From Clostridia bacterium (GTDB lineage Bacteria; Bacillota; Clostridia; Christensenellales; UBA1242), in the NCBI GenBank assembly GCA_017443885.1, contig JAFSXW010000056.1, forward strand, positions 1 to 9,531: 9,531 nt of DNA, given 5' to 3'. Both the position numbers and the translations under genes were made by a program. The notes under the pieces were generated by a model, which saw only the letters and a list, made by a program, of their open reading frames with translations, ran no database searches and was not told the DNA's origin. Positions 1 through 5,929 of the stretch are shown here, one piece after another. How positions within the stretch are numbered: the first letter of the stretch is position 1; each line of letters begins with the position of its first letter.

Positions 1-2147
1 TCAATATATTCCTTCGCTTGCCTTTGTGTAATCTTTAAATCGGAAGAAAGCCCAAACCTGCTCATTCCATAAATCACACCAAAGTTAACAACTTTTGCAA
101 CTCTTCTTTGTGCAGGGGTTACACTATCTTTATCTACACCAAAAACTTCACTTGCAGTTTTTGTGTGAATATCTTCATTATTATTGAAGCTTGCAATATA
201 AAAATCATCATCAGATAAATGTGCCAAAACCCTAAGTTCAATTTGGGAATAATCGGCATCAATTAGCACATTTTCTTTTGAAGAAGCCGTAAACATACTT
301 CTAATAATCTTTCCCTCTTCATCTCTAATTGGAAGATTTTGAAGATTTGGATCACTAGAAGAAAGCCTACCAGTTGCCGTTTGTGTTTGGTTAAAACTTG
401 TATGAATAAAACCATTTTTATCAATATAATCTTTTAGGCTTACAATATATGTGCTGTAAATTTTTGTTACTTTTCTATATTCTAGAATTAAAGAAACAAC
501 CTCATGCATCCCCTCTAGTTCTTCTAAAACTTCAACACTTGTGCTTTCTTTTTTGTTTTTAGGAAGTTTTAGTTCATCAAACAAAACAACAGCAAGTTGC
601 TTAGGAGATTTTATGTTAAATTCATGACCACAAACTTTATAAATTTGATTTGTTAAATCTTCAACTTTTTTTGCATACACTTTTTCAAGTTCGTTTAATT
701 TGCTAACATCAACCTTAAAACCACGCATTTCCATATTAAAAAGCGTAAAAATTAAAGGAATTTCAATGTTGTAGTATGAATTTTGCAGATTTTCCTTCAT
801 AATAATTTTCTCTAATTCGTGCTTTGCATCCATTAATGTTAATGCAGAAATAGTGGAATTTTTGCCCGTGAAAGAATACACATCATTCATATCTTTAACA
901 AGTGTGCCCTGCGATAAATTAATTGCCACAGAAACGTCAAATATATTTTTAGGAAATTTGATATCATAAAATTTTAAGATATATAGCATTGCTTTTGTGT
1001 CATAAAAAATCTTGGTTATATTATCGTCTTCTATAATATTTTTAAAAGCATAAACAATTTCGCCTTCATCTAGCCCATCAGTGAGCAAATCAACTTTAAC
1101 AGTGAAAGCATATTCAGTTTCCCCACTTGAAGCATGCCAAGTGTTACTATCATCTCTATAAAGCGCCCACTCTAAACTTTTTTTGTCTGTGATATTTTTT
1201 AATTCTTCTATTGTTTTTATTTCTTTAATGTTTATAAGGCTTTCATTTTTTATATCAGCATTAATATTTGCTTCTGACTTCTTAAAAATTTCTTCTTTTT
1301 TAAGAAGCATTCTTAAACTATATTTTTCAAAAAAATCTTTCAATTCATTTGAAAAAGGAAACTCAAATTTTAAATCTTCTAGCGTGCACGGAATTTCGGC
1401 ATCTGTTTTAATTCTAGCTAATGTTTGGCTTAAATATGCCATTTCTTTATTTTCTATTAGCTTTTGTTTTGTGGAGCCCTTAATATTTTCAATATTTTTA
1501 TAAACGCCATCTAAACTGCCATAATTATTAATTAGTTCAGTGGCAGTTTTAGGCCCTATTCCACGAACTCCGGGGATATTATCACTAGAATCGCCTTGAA
1601 GTGCCTTTAAATCCACAACTTGCCACGAGCCAACACCATATTCTTGCTTTAAATTATCGTTATTATAAATTTTTAAATCGCTAATTCCACGCTTAGTAAA
1701 ATAAACACTTGTTGTTTCATCAATAAGCTGGAACGAATCCCTATCGCCAGTAATTATTATTGTTTGTGTTTTATTAAATCTTTTTGCAATAGTGCCAATA
1801 ATATCATCTGCCTCAATGCCTTTTTGTTCAATAACTTTGATGTTCATTAAAGATAACATCTCTTTAATTGGCTCAACTTGGCTAACTAGTTCAGCTGGCA
1901 TAGGGCTTCTATTTGCCTTATATCCATCAAAAATATTATTCCTAAATGTTATTTTCCCTGCATCAAAAGCCACCAACATATGTGTTGGTTTAATTTCAGT
2001 TGCTATTTTCACTATTTCGTTGGCATAGCCATAAATAGCATTTGTGTAGTCGCCCTTACTATTAGTAAGAAGTGGCATGGCATAAAAAAGCCTATAAAGC
2101 ATACTATTTCCATCAATTATAACAAGTTTATCTGCTTTATTTGCCAC
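1..2147 (-). CDS. polA: DNA polymerase I, C-terminus cut by window edge
   Basis: DNA-dependent DNA polymerase with a 5'-3' (flap) nuclease, used in Okazaki fragment processing and excision repair. About 715 residues are present; the family usually has 850-900, and the C-terminal palm including motif C lies beyond base 1. The N-terminal FEN domain is intact, with D12, D62, the IEADD group (111-115), TGDRD (134-137) and GDSSDNIPG (185-193) as metal and DNA-binding residues. Polymerase motif A is DADYSQIELR with D632, and motif B is RRVAKVVNFGVIYG at 681-694 (K685, F689, Y693). The middle domain lacks the D-x-E and other acidic residues of a proofreading exonuclease, as in many Gram-positive Pol I enzymes. 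The start is GTG at 2147, with AAGGAGA eight bases or so upstream. It lies two bases after the stop of the upstream membrane protein, so the genes are probably translationally coupled. Confidence 0.97.
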   Translation of the reverse strand, partial: MANKADKLVIIDGNSMLYRLFYAMPLLTNSKGDYTNAIYGYANEIVKIATEIKPTHMLVAFDAGKITFRNNIFDGYKANRSPMPAELVSQVEPIKEMLSLMNIKVIEQKGIEADDIIGTIAKRFNKTQTIIITGDRDSFQLIDETTSVYFTKRGISDLKIYNNDNLKQEYGVGSWQVVDLKALQGDSSDNIPGVRGIGPKTATELINNYGSLDGVYKNIENIKGSTKQKLIENKEMAYLSQTLARIKTDAEIPCTLEDLKFEFPFSNELKDFFEKYSLRMLLKKEEIFKKSEANINADIKNESLINIKEIKTIEELKNITDKKSLEWALYRDDSNTWHASSGETEYAFTVKVDLLTDGLDEGEIVYAFKNIIEDDNITKIFYDTKAMLYILKFYDIKFPKNIFDVSVAINLSQGTLVKDMNDVYSFTGKNSTISALTLMDAKHELEKIIMKENLQNSYYNIEIPLIFTLFNMEMRGFKVDVSKLNELEKVYAKKVEDLTNQIYKVCGHEFNIKSPKQLAVVLFDELKLPKNKKESTSVEVLEELEGMHEVVSLILEYRKVTKIYSTYIVSLKDYIDKNGFIHTSFNQTQTATGRLSSSDPNLQNLPIRDEEGKIIRSMFTASSKENVLIDADYSQIELRVLAHLSDDDFYIASFNNNEDIHTKTASEVFGVDKDSVTPAQRRVAKVVNFGVIYGMSRFGLSSDLKITQRQAKEYI

Positions 2148-2149
2148 AA

Positions 2150-2737
2150 TTAGTTCTCCTTATTTCTTTTTTGGGGAATAAACACAAAAAACAATATTAA
2201 ATTAATCAGTGCTAAAATTGGAAGAACAAAAACGCTAAAGCCAATTTTAAAATAAACTTCTAGCCCGCTTGCAAGCGATTGTAGATATAGAGGAGCACTT
2301 ATAGTTAAAACAATACTAATTGCAAGAATTAACACTCTTAAAATCATTGTTAACACTTGAACTCTTTTCTTATAATAACTAAACATTGAAAGTATTTCGC
2401 AGGCAAGAGAAAACAAAAGCACCACCAGCAATATCATGCTACAAATTAAAATAATAATTGAATATGTTTTGCTTTCTTCTGTTCTATTAATTCGTTCGTT
2501 GCTAATTAATAAATGGCTTGCATATGCATCGTTGTTTCCACTAAATTCTAAACTTGCAGTTTCACTATCTAAAATTGCAGTTGTTTTACCACTATCTTGC
2601 ACATAATTAAACAAGCCAATATTTCCACTAGTTGTGCCTGTGTATTTAAACATAAAATTAGTGCCAAGGCCAGCTATGAGCACAAGCATTACAATTCCAA
2701 GAAGGCCTGATAAAAAGCCTAGTTTACTATTTTTCAT
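2150..2737 (-). CDS. Hypothetical four-TM membrane protein in the tmk-polA operon
   Basis: I do not recognise this 195-residue protein. It has a TM segment at about 7-26, a polar loop of some 65 residues (27-91) rich in Ser, Thr, Asn and Gly that should lie outside the cell, then three TM segments at about 92-116, 127-149 and 164-187, and a basic tail (QKRNKEN). Positive charges at YYKKR (121-125) and the C-terminus fit a cytoplasmic location for those ends. No catalytic motif is visible. The start ATG lies inside the end of tmk (11-base overlap) and polA begins two bases after the stop, so it is locked into the tmk-polA operon. Its own ribosome site is weak (GAAGAAG), consistent with coupling to tmk translation. 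Co-transcription alone does not show a role in DNA metabolism. Confidence 0.8.
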   Translation of the reverse strand: MKNSKLGFLSGLLGIVMLVLIAGLGTNFMFKYTGTTSGNIGLFNYVQDSGKTTAILDSETASLEFSGNNDAYASHLLISNERINRTEESKTYSIIILICSMILLVVLLFSLACEILSMFSYYKKRVQVLTMILRVLILAISIVLTISAPLYLQSLASGLEVYFKIGFSVFVLPILALINLILFFVFIPQKRNKEN

Positions 2738-3413
2738 TTTCTTCTTCTACCTTATTATTTTTTACAGAATTTAAAATTTTCTCTGCAATTTCCCCTCTTT
2801 CAAGAGGCTCTCCTTGTTTTGCACAATCTATTATTTCCCATTTTAAAAGATTTGCCACTTCCATTCCATATTTATAACATCTTTTAAGATATTCACTATC
2901 TTTTTCATGAATATCCTGCTTTTCACCAACTTTTAAAATGCCTCTTTCTTTTCGTAATTTTTGGCTAACTTCTGGTGGCATATTTAAAAAGAACACTTTA
3001 TCTGGCCTAGGGAGTTCAAATAAATGATATTCCGTTTCTAGATCCCAATTGATAAATTTTTCACGCTCGTGTTTATTATCCATTTTAGATGCTTGGTGCA
3101 CAATATTGCTTTCAACATATCTATCAAAAATAACATAATCTGCACGACATATTTCATCTTTAAGCGCAGAAATAGTGCAAAGCCTATCTACCATATAAAG
3201 GCTCGATGCCTTATATGCATTAAATTCATTTGCAGTTTTTGATAAATGCCCCCCTAGATAAAGTTTAACTGGTCCACTAGATTCGCTTTCATAATTAGGA
3301 AAGCTCTGCTCCAGCACGCTATAACCTTGAGCCCTTAAATTATCTGCTAATAGTTTTGCTTGAGTTTGTTTGCCTGAACCATCAGTGCCTTCAATAACAA
3401 TAATTTTTGCCAT
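2727..3413 (-). CDS. tmk: Thymidylate (dTMP) kinase
   Basis: Cytoplasmic kinase converting dTMP to dTDP with ATP, a step of dTTP synthesis. The 228-residue protein starts with a P-loop, GTDGSGKQTQ (9-18), in which K15 is followed by Gln rather than the usual Ser or Thr. The dTMP-site region FPNYESESSGP is at 38-48, the DRY motif at 97-99 is followed by SNIVHQASK (102-110), and a LID-like segment rich in Arg and Lys lies at 154-172. There is no Arg in the P-loop, as in bacterial-type enzymes with LID arginines. The length is near the usual 200-230, with an acidic/basic tail after about residue 215. The start ATG has AGAGG five bases upstream and a near-consensus promoter. A related deoxynucleoside kinase is a less likely alternative. 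Confidence 0.88.
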   Translation of the reverse strand: MAKIIVIEGTDGSGKQTQAKLLADNLRAQGYSVLEQSFPNYESESSGPVKLYLGGHLSKTANEFNAYKASSLYMVDRLCTISALKDEICRADYVIFDRYVESNIVHQASKMDNKHEREKFINWDLETEYHLFELPRPDKVFFLNMPPEVSQKLRKERGILKVGEKQDIHEKDSEYLKRCYKYGMEVANLLKWEIIDCAKQGEPLERGEIAEKILNSVKNNKVEEENEK

Positions 3414-3430
3414 AAAATCCTCTTTTTTTC

Positions 3431-3459
3431 ATTATATATTAAAAAATTTTTTTAAACAA
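3431..3459 (-). promoter_or_regulatory. Promoter of the tmk operon
   Basis: On the minus strand TTGTTT (3454-3459) is separated by 17 bases from TATAAT (3431-3436). The spacer is an A-tract joined to a T-tract and is probably bent or rigid. The start site would fall near 3424, giving a leader of only about ten bases before the tmk ATG. The promoter sits directly after the terminator of the preceding operon. Confidence 0.75.
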
Positions 3460-3481
3460 CTTTTTTAAGTTTAAATATAAC

Positions 3482-3509
3482 AAAAAACAAGCCATTTTAA
3501 AGCTTGCTT
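3482..3509 (-). terminator. Rho-independent terminator after the 87-residue gene
   Basis: On the minus strand AAGCAAGC (3509-3502) pairs with GCTTGTTT (3492-3485), including one G-U pair. The loop is nine bases, and a run of six T residues (3487-3482) overlaps the base of the stem. The stop codon of the 87-residue gene (3499-3497) lies inside the loop, so the hairpin can form only after ribosomes leave. Confidence 0.65.
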
Positions 3510-3760
3510 ATAATTCTTTTTGCCCTAGCCATGGGCACAGGGCTTCTATCGCTAGAAACATTTTTATCTATTCTTAAAACCTTGGCCTCAACATCTGCTC
3601 CACCATACGAAACTAAAACAACATCACCTTCTAGCAAATTTAAATGAGAGCAAGTGTAAAAAGTAACAGCGCCTTCATTTTCGCCTTCAATTATCTTCAC
3701 TTTTGCAAAATCGGCAGTTTTATATGAGCCAAGCCTGCCACCAGCCATTGAATGAATCAT
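3497..3760 (-). CDS. Small basic beta-rich protein, possible PriA-N-like barrel
   Basis: A conserved-looking protein of 87 residues that I cannot name. After a Gly-rich start (MAGGRLGSY, 5-13) it shows alternating hydrophobic strands and a GDVVLVSYGG segment (45-54), then EAKVLRID and a basic C-terminus (RAKRIISKL). The order, a strand ending in a Tyr-rich turn followed by L-x-x-GD-x-V-x-V-x-(Y/F)-G and then K-V-L-x-I, resembles the small beta-barrel at the N-terminus of the primosome helicase PriA. That suggests nucleic-acid binding, but this is only an analogy. The start at 3760 has AGGGGA seven bases upstream; a Met at residue 5 is an alternative start. It follows the flavin-reductase-like gene by ten bases, so the two form an operon. 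Confidence 0.75.
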   Translation of the reverse strand: MIHSMAGGRLGSYKTADFAKVKIIEGENEGAVTFYTCSHLNLLEGDVVLVSYGGADVEAKVLRIDKNVSSDRSPVPMARAKRIISKL

Positions 3761-3770
3761 AAAAATTCCC

Positions 3771-4316
3771 CTATTTTAATTTAAAGCCGTCACTAAATGC
3801 TTTGCCAACAACATCGCCTAAAATCCTATAAGTGTTTGATGTTGTGTCAAAGCAAATAATTTGCATTTTATCCACATCTATTGAGCCATCGCTCTTTAAA
3901 TATCTCTCATCTACACTTGTTGAAACAACTTTGCCAATTAATGTGCCATCTTTAAATGAAACAACTTCACACTCTAAATTTATTGGAAAATCCTCTAATA
4001 AAGGTGCATTAACATGTTTGCCCCTGCTAACTTTTGCTCCTGCTTTTGCAATTTTATCTTCTTTTGCACCAGAAACAACGCCAAAATAATCTGCCATTAC
4101 TTCAGTTTCTTTTGTTGCGAATGCAATGGTGAATGCTTTTGTTTTTTCTAAATTTTCAGTTGTTTTATGCCTAGAAAGTGAAACAATAACTTCATTATAA
4201 TCATAAATTCCACCCCATGCTGCATTCATAGCATTTGGCTTATTATTTTCATCATATGTGCCAATAATTAAAACTGGTAGTGGCAAAAACGCCATATTTT
4301 TTATTTCTTTTCTCAT
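3771..4316 (-). CDS. Flavin reductase / flavoredoxin family protein
   Basis: A cytoplasmic FMN-binding split-barrel protein of the flavin-reductase-like (flavoredoxin) family, 181 residues, the usual length. Visible marks are LPVLIIGT (13-20) and PNAMNAAWGG (27-36), the segment that lines the flavin in this family. They are followed by SLSRHKTTENLEKTKAFTI (46-64) with R49 and K51 near the expected phosphate site, SGAKEDKI (82-89), and a C-terminal Y-x-x-LG-x-V-x-G-x-AFS pattern (163-175). Members bind FMN and pass electrons between reduced carriers and a partner; the physiological donor and acceptor here cannot be read from sequence. It leads a two-gene operon with its own promoter. AAGGAGA lies about a dozen bases before the ATG. 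Confidence 0.88.
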   Translation of the reverse strand: MRKEIKNMAFLPLPVLIIGTYDENNKPNAMNAAWGGIYDYNEVIVSLSRHKTTENLEKTKAFTIAFATKETEVMADYFGVVSGAKEDKIAKAGAKVSRGKHVNAPLLEDFPINLECEVVSFKDGTLIGKVVSTSVDERYLKSDGSIDVDKMQIICFDTTSNTYRILGDVVGKAFSDGFKLK

Positions 4317-4346
4317 TATTATTTTTTTCTCCTTAATCCTAAATTA

Positions 4347-4376
4347 ATTTTATCAAAATTATTAAAATTTAGTCAA
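4347..4376 (-). promoter_or_regulatory. Promoter of the flavin-reductase operon
   Basis: On the minus strand TTGACT (4371-4376) is followed after 18 bases by TAAAAT (4347-4352). Transcription should begin near 4340, just before the AAGGAGA site at 4328-4334. The -35 box begins within two or three bases of the end of the upstream tRNA terminator. Confidence 0.75.
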
Positions 4377-4377
4377 T

Positions 4378-4406
4378 AAAAAAATCACCTTTAAAGGTGA
4401 TTTTTT
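4378..4406 (-). terminator. Strong terminator abutting tRNA-Leu
   Basis: The stem is built on TCACC and GGTGA around a TTTAAA centre, flanked by an A-tract on one side and a T-tract on the other. It would work on both strands. On the minus strand it begins immediately after the encoded CCA of the tRNA, with which it shares one base, so there is essentially no trailer. Confidence 0.9.
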
Positions 4407-4492
4407 GGTGCCGATGGCCGGATTTGAACCGGCACTCCTGTTACAGAACTCGATTTTGAGTCGAGCGCGTCTGCCAGTTTCGCCACATCGGC
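4406..4492 (-). tRNA. tRNA-Leu, anticodon CAA
   Basis: An 87-base class II tRNA with encoded CCA (4408-4406). The acceptor stem GCCGATG/CATCGGC pairs fully, and the D stem is the three-pair GCG/CGC typical of Leu. The anticodon stem CTCGA/TCGAG closes a seven-base loop CTCAAAA with anticodon CAA at 4458-4456, which reads UUG. A long variable arm TTCTG-TAA-CAGGA follows, then a perfect GCCGG/CCGGC T stem with a TTCAAAT loop. The discriminator is A73, as expected for Leu. It lies downstream of hisS and is probably made both from its own promoter and by read-through from hisS, as no terminator is evident in between. Confidence 0.97.
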
Positions 4493-4496
4493 ATGT
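4465..4496. repeat. 32-bp perfect direct repeat, copy 1 (inside tRNA-Leu)
   Basis: This copy covers tRNA-Leu nucleotides 1-28 plus four upstream bases. It is identical to 4568-4599, with an offset of exactly 103 bases. Confidence 0.95.
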
Positions 4497-4548
4497 ATGT
4501 TGTGTTCTCACTTTCTAATGTTTTATATTATATAATAAATGGCAGCAA

Positions 4549-4595
4549 GACTCATTTTGACAAAAATGCGCGTCTGCCAGTTTCGCCACATCGGC
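4549..4595 (-). pseudogene. Decayed 5' part of a second tRNA-Leu(CAA)
   Basis: Bases 4595-4568 match nucleotides 1-28 of the intact tRNA-Leu exactly: acceptor 5' strand, whole D arm and start of the anticodon stem. Beyond that point the match continues in a degenerate form. TCAAAAT, the anticodon loop, is kept and is followed by GAGT, but the 5' anticodon stem is replaced by a T-rich run, so the arm cannot fold. Nothing resembling the variable arm, T arm or 3' acceptor strand remains; AT-rich DNA follows. It cannot make a functional tRNA. It most likely descends from a tandem tRNA-Leu pair whose upstream copy decayed. The promoter at 4644-4673 would transcribe it into the leader of the intact tRNA. 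Confidence 0.75.
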
Positions 4596-4599
4596 ATGT
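4568..4599. repeat. 32-bp perfect direct repeat, copy 2 (in the tRNA relic)
   Basis: This is the second copy of the repeat at 4465-4496. It holds the conserved part of the tRNA-Leu relic and the same four bases (ACAT on the minus strand) before the tRNA start. Confidence 0.95.
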
Positions 4600-4625
4600 G
4601 CAATGCGCATTTTGCACATTGCACA
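4597..4625 (-). other. Hairpin in the tRNA leader
   Basis: TGTGCAATG (4597-4605) and CATTGCACA (4617-4625) are perfectly complementary, with an 11-base gap. No T-run follows, so it does not look like an intrinsic terminator. It shares base 4605 with a second nine-base pairing (4563-4571 with 4605-4613) that would enclose the tRNA relic, so the two folds compete. Confidence 0.6.
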
Positions 4626-4643
4626 AATATTAAAAGCAAGGTA

Positions 4644-4673
4644 ATTATACTTTAATGTTGGCGATTTTGTCAA
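4644..4673 (-). promoter_or_regulatory. Consensus promoter for the tRNA-Leu unit
   Basis: On the minus strand a perfect TTGACA (4668-4673) and a perfect TATAAT (4644-4649) are 18 bases apart, starting nine bases after the hisS stop. Transcription would begin near 4637, giving a leader of about 145 bases that contains the hairpin and the tRNA relic before the intact tRNA. A lone TATAAT at 4527-4532 with a poor -35 could be a weaker second promoter closer to the tRNA. Confidence 0.8.
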
Positions 4674-4681
4674 TAACTTTA

Positions 4682-5920
4682 TTACAAATTTTCAATTTTA
4701 TTCGTTCCAAATTTTACAAATTTCGTAAAGCCATTTGCTTTTAAATTGTCTAGCTGGAAGGCAAGATTCTTTTTAGCACATATTGCACTAACATTAGCCT
4801 TTTCACTTAACTTCTCAGAGTAAGATAAAACATCAGCAAAATTATCTTCTTTATTATAAATGCACGCAATTAATTCTTCTTTTGCACTTATTAAGTTTTG
4901 CTCTAAAACAAGCATACATGTTGGTTCAAAACCAAGCCCAAAACCAACTGCAGGAACACTTTTGCCGGTCATCTTTTCAACCATATTATCGTATCTTCCG
5001 CCACCACCGCAAGCGCCACCAAAGCCAGGAACATACACTTCGTAAACAGCCCCAGTGTAATACCCCTGTCCACGAACAATTGAGATATCAAACACCGCTT
5101 TAAATTTATTTCCAGCAAGTGAATTTACAGTATTTATAATTTTTTCCACGCTTAAAACTGCGTCTTCATTTACGCCAAGTTTTTTAAGCGCGTTTATTCC
5201 ACTGCTGGTAACATCATTTAAATATGCAATTAATTTATCAACATTTTTCTTTTGATAACCTCTATTAAGCAGTTCTTCCTGCACGCCGTTTAAGCCAACT
5301 TTATCAATTTTATCAAGGCAAATGCAAATATCTTTTTCATCAGCCTTATCAAAATCAGACATTTTAATTAAATCACTAAGTATTCTTCTGTCATTAATTT
5401 TTATCACAAAGTTTTTAAAGCCAAGAGCACAGAAAGTTTTGCCAGTTGTGTTTAAAATATCTATTTCGGCATTATTTGTTGCATCACCTAAAATATCAAT
5501 ATCGCACTGAATAAACTGCCTGCTTCTGCCTCTTTGTGGCCTATCTGCCCTAAAAGAATAGTCTATCTGTATGCTTTTAAAAGGTGAAGGAAGGCTGTTT
5601 TGATTATTAGAAAAAAGCCTTACCATAGGAACGGTTAAATCATACCTTAGCCCAATATCAACAATGTCTTTTTCTTCAAGATTTTGTTTTGTTAAATCAA
5701 GTTTTTCGCCTCTTTTTAAAACCTTAAAAATGAGTTTTTCATTATCGCCACCATCACTGCCGATTAGATTATTAATATCTTCAAGTATTGGTGCACTTAT
5801 TTGCATAAACCCATATTTTTTATATGTTTTAAGAATAGTTGATCTAACATATTCCCTAACTAGCATTTCTTTTGGTAAATAATCGTTAGTTCCACGAACG
5901 GGTGTTAAATTTTGTTTCAT
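4682..5920 (-). CDS. hisS: Histidyl-tRNA synthetase, motif 3 Arg missing
   Basis: Class II synthetase charging tRNA-His with histidine in the cytoplasm, 412 residues (usual about 420). Motif 1 is around ISAPILED (41-48). Motif 2 lies at about 115-145, with FRADRPQRGRSRQF and then QCDIDILG. The histidine-binding loop is VRGQGYYTG (282-290), where R283 is kept but the common GLDYYTG reads GQGYYTG. GGGGRYDNM (305-313) is the second histidine motif. Motif 3 is VGFGLGFEPT (325-334), with Pro at 333 where class II enzymes have Arg. The QCDIDI, IKINDRRIL (173-181) and DKIDKV (203-208) stretches resemble the eukaryotic/archaeal HisRS type more than E. coli. The C-terminal anticodon domain (about 345-412) is short and lacks the usual last strands. 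AGGAGA six bases before the ATG overlaps the stop of the upstream gene. Confidence 0.93.
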   Translation of the reverse strand: MKQNLTPVRGTNDYLPKEMLVREYVRSTILKTYKKYGFMQISAPILEDINNLIGSDGGDNEKLIFKVLKRGEKLDLTKQNLEEKDIVDIGLRYDLTVPMVRLFSNNQNSLPSPFKSIQIDYSFRADRPQRGRSRQFIQCDIDILGDATNNAEIDILNTTGKTFCALGFKNFVIKINDRRILSDLIKMSDFDKADEKDICICLDKIDKVGLNGVQEELLNRGYQKKNVDKLIAYLNDVTSSGINALKKLGVNEDAVLSVEKIINTVNSLAGNKFKAVFDISIVRGQGYYTGAVYEVYVPGFGGACGGGGRYDNMVEKMTGKSVPAVGFGLGFEPTCMLVLEQNLISAKEELIACIYNKEDNFADVLSYSEKLSEKANVSAICAKKNLAFQLDNLKANGFTKFVKFGTNKIENL

Positions 5921-5929
5921 AAAAATCTC

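Noticed and set aside
1183..2028. Plus-strand reading frames opposite polA
   Set aside because: They are antisense to a gene with intact polymerase motifs and show no protein signature or ribosome site.
4465..4599. CRISPR repeat pair
   Set aside because: There are only two copies, and the repeat is explained in full by the 5' half of tRNA-Leu.
4406..4600. Integrated element at the tRNA
   Set aside because: Only 71 bases separate the repeats and no integrase gene is present; a past insertion cannot be excluded but is not shown.
4644..4684. A frameshift cutting the end of hisS: another frame continues about a dozen codons past the stop to a TAA near 4645
   Set aside because: The continuation does not resemble the usual HisRS C-terminus and overlaps a perfect TTGACA/TATAAT promoter, so chance is the simpler reading, although the hisS C-terminus is short.
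4860..5103. Plus-strand reading frames opposite hisS
   Set aside because: They mirror conserved HisRS coding sequence and have no sign of independent coding.
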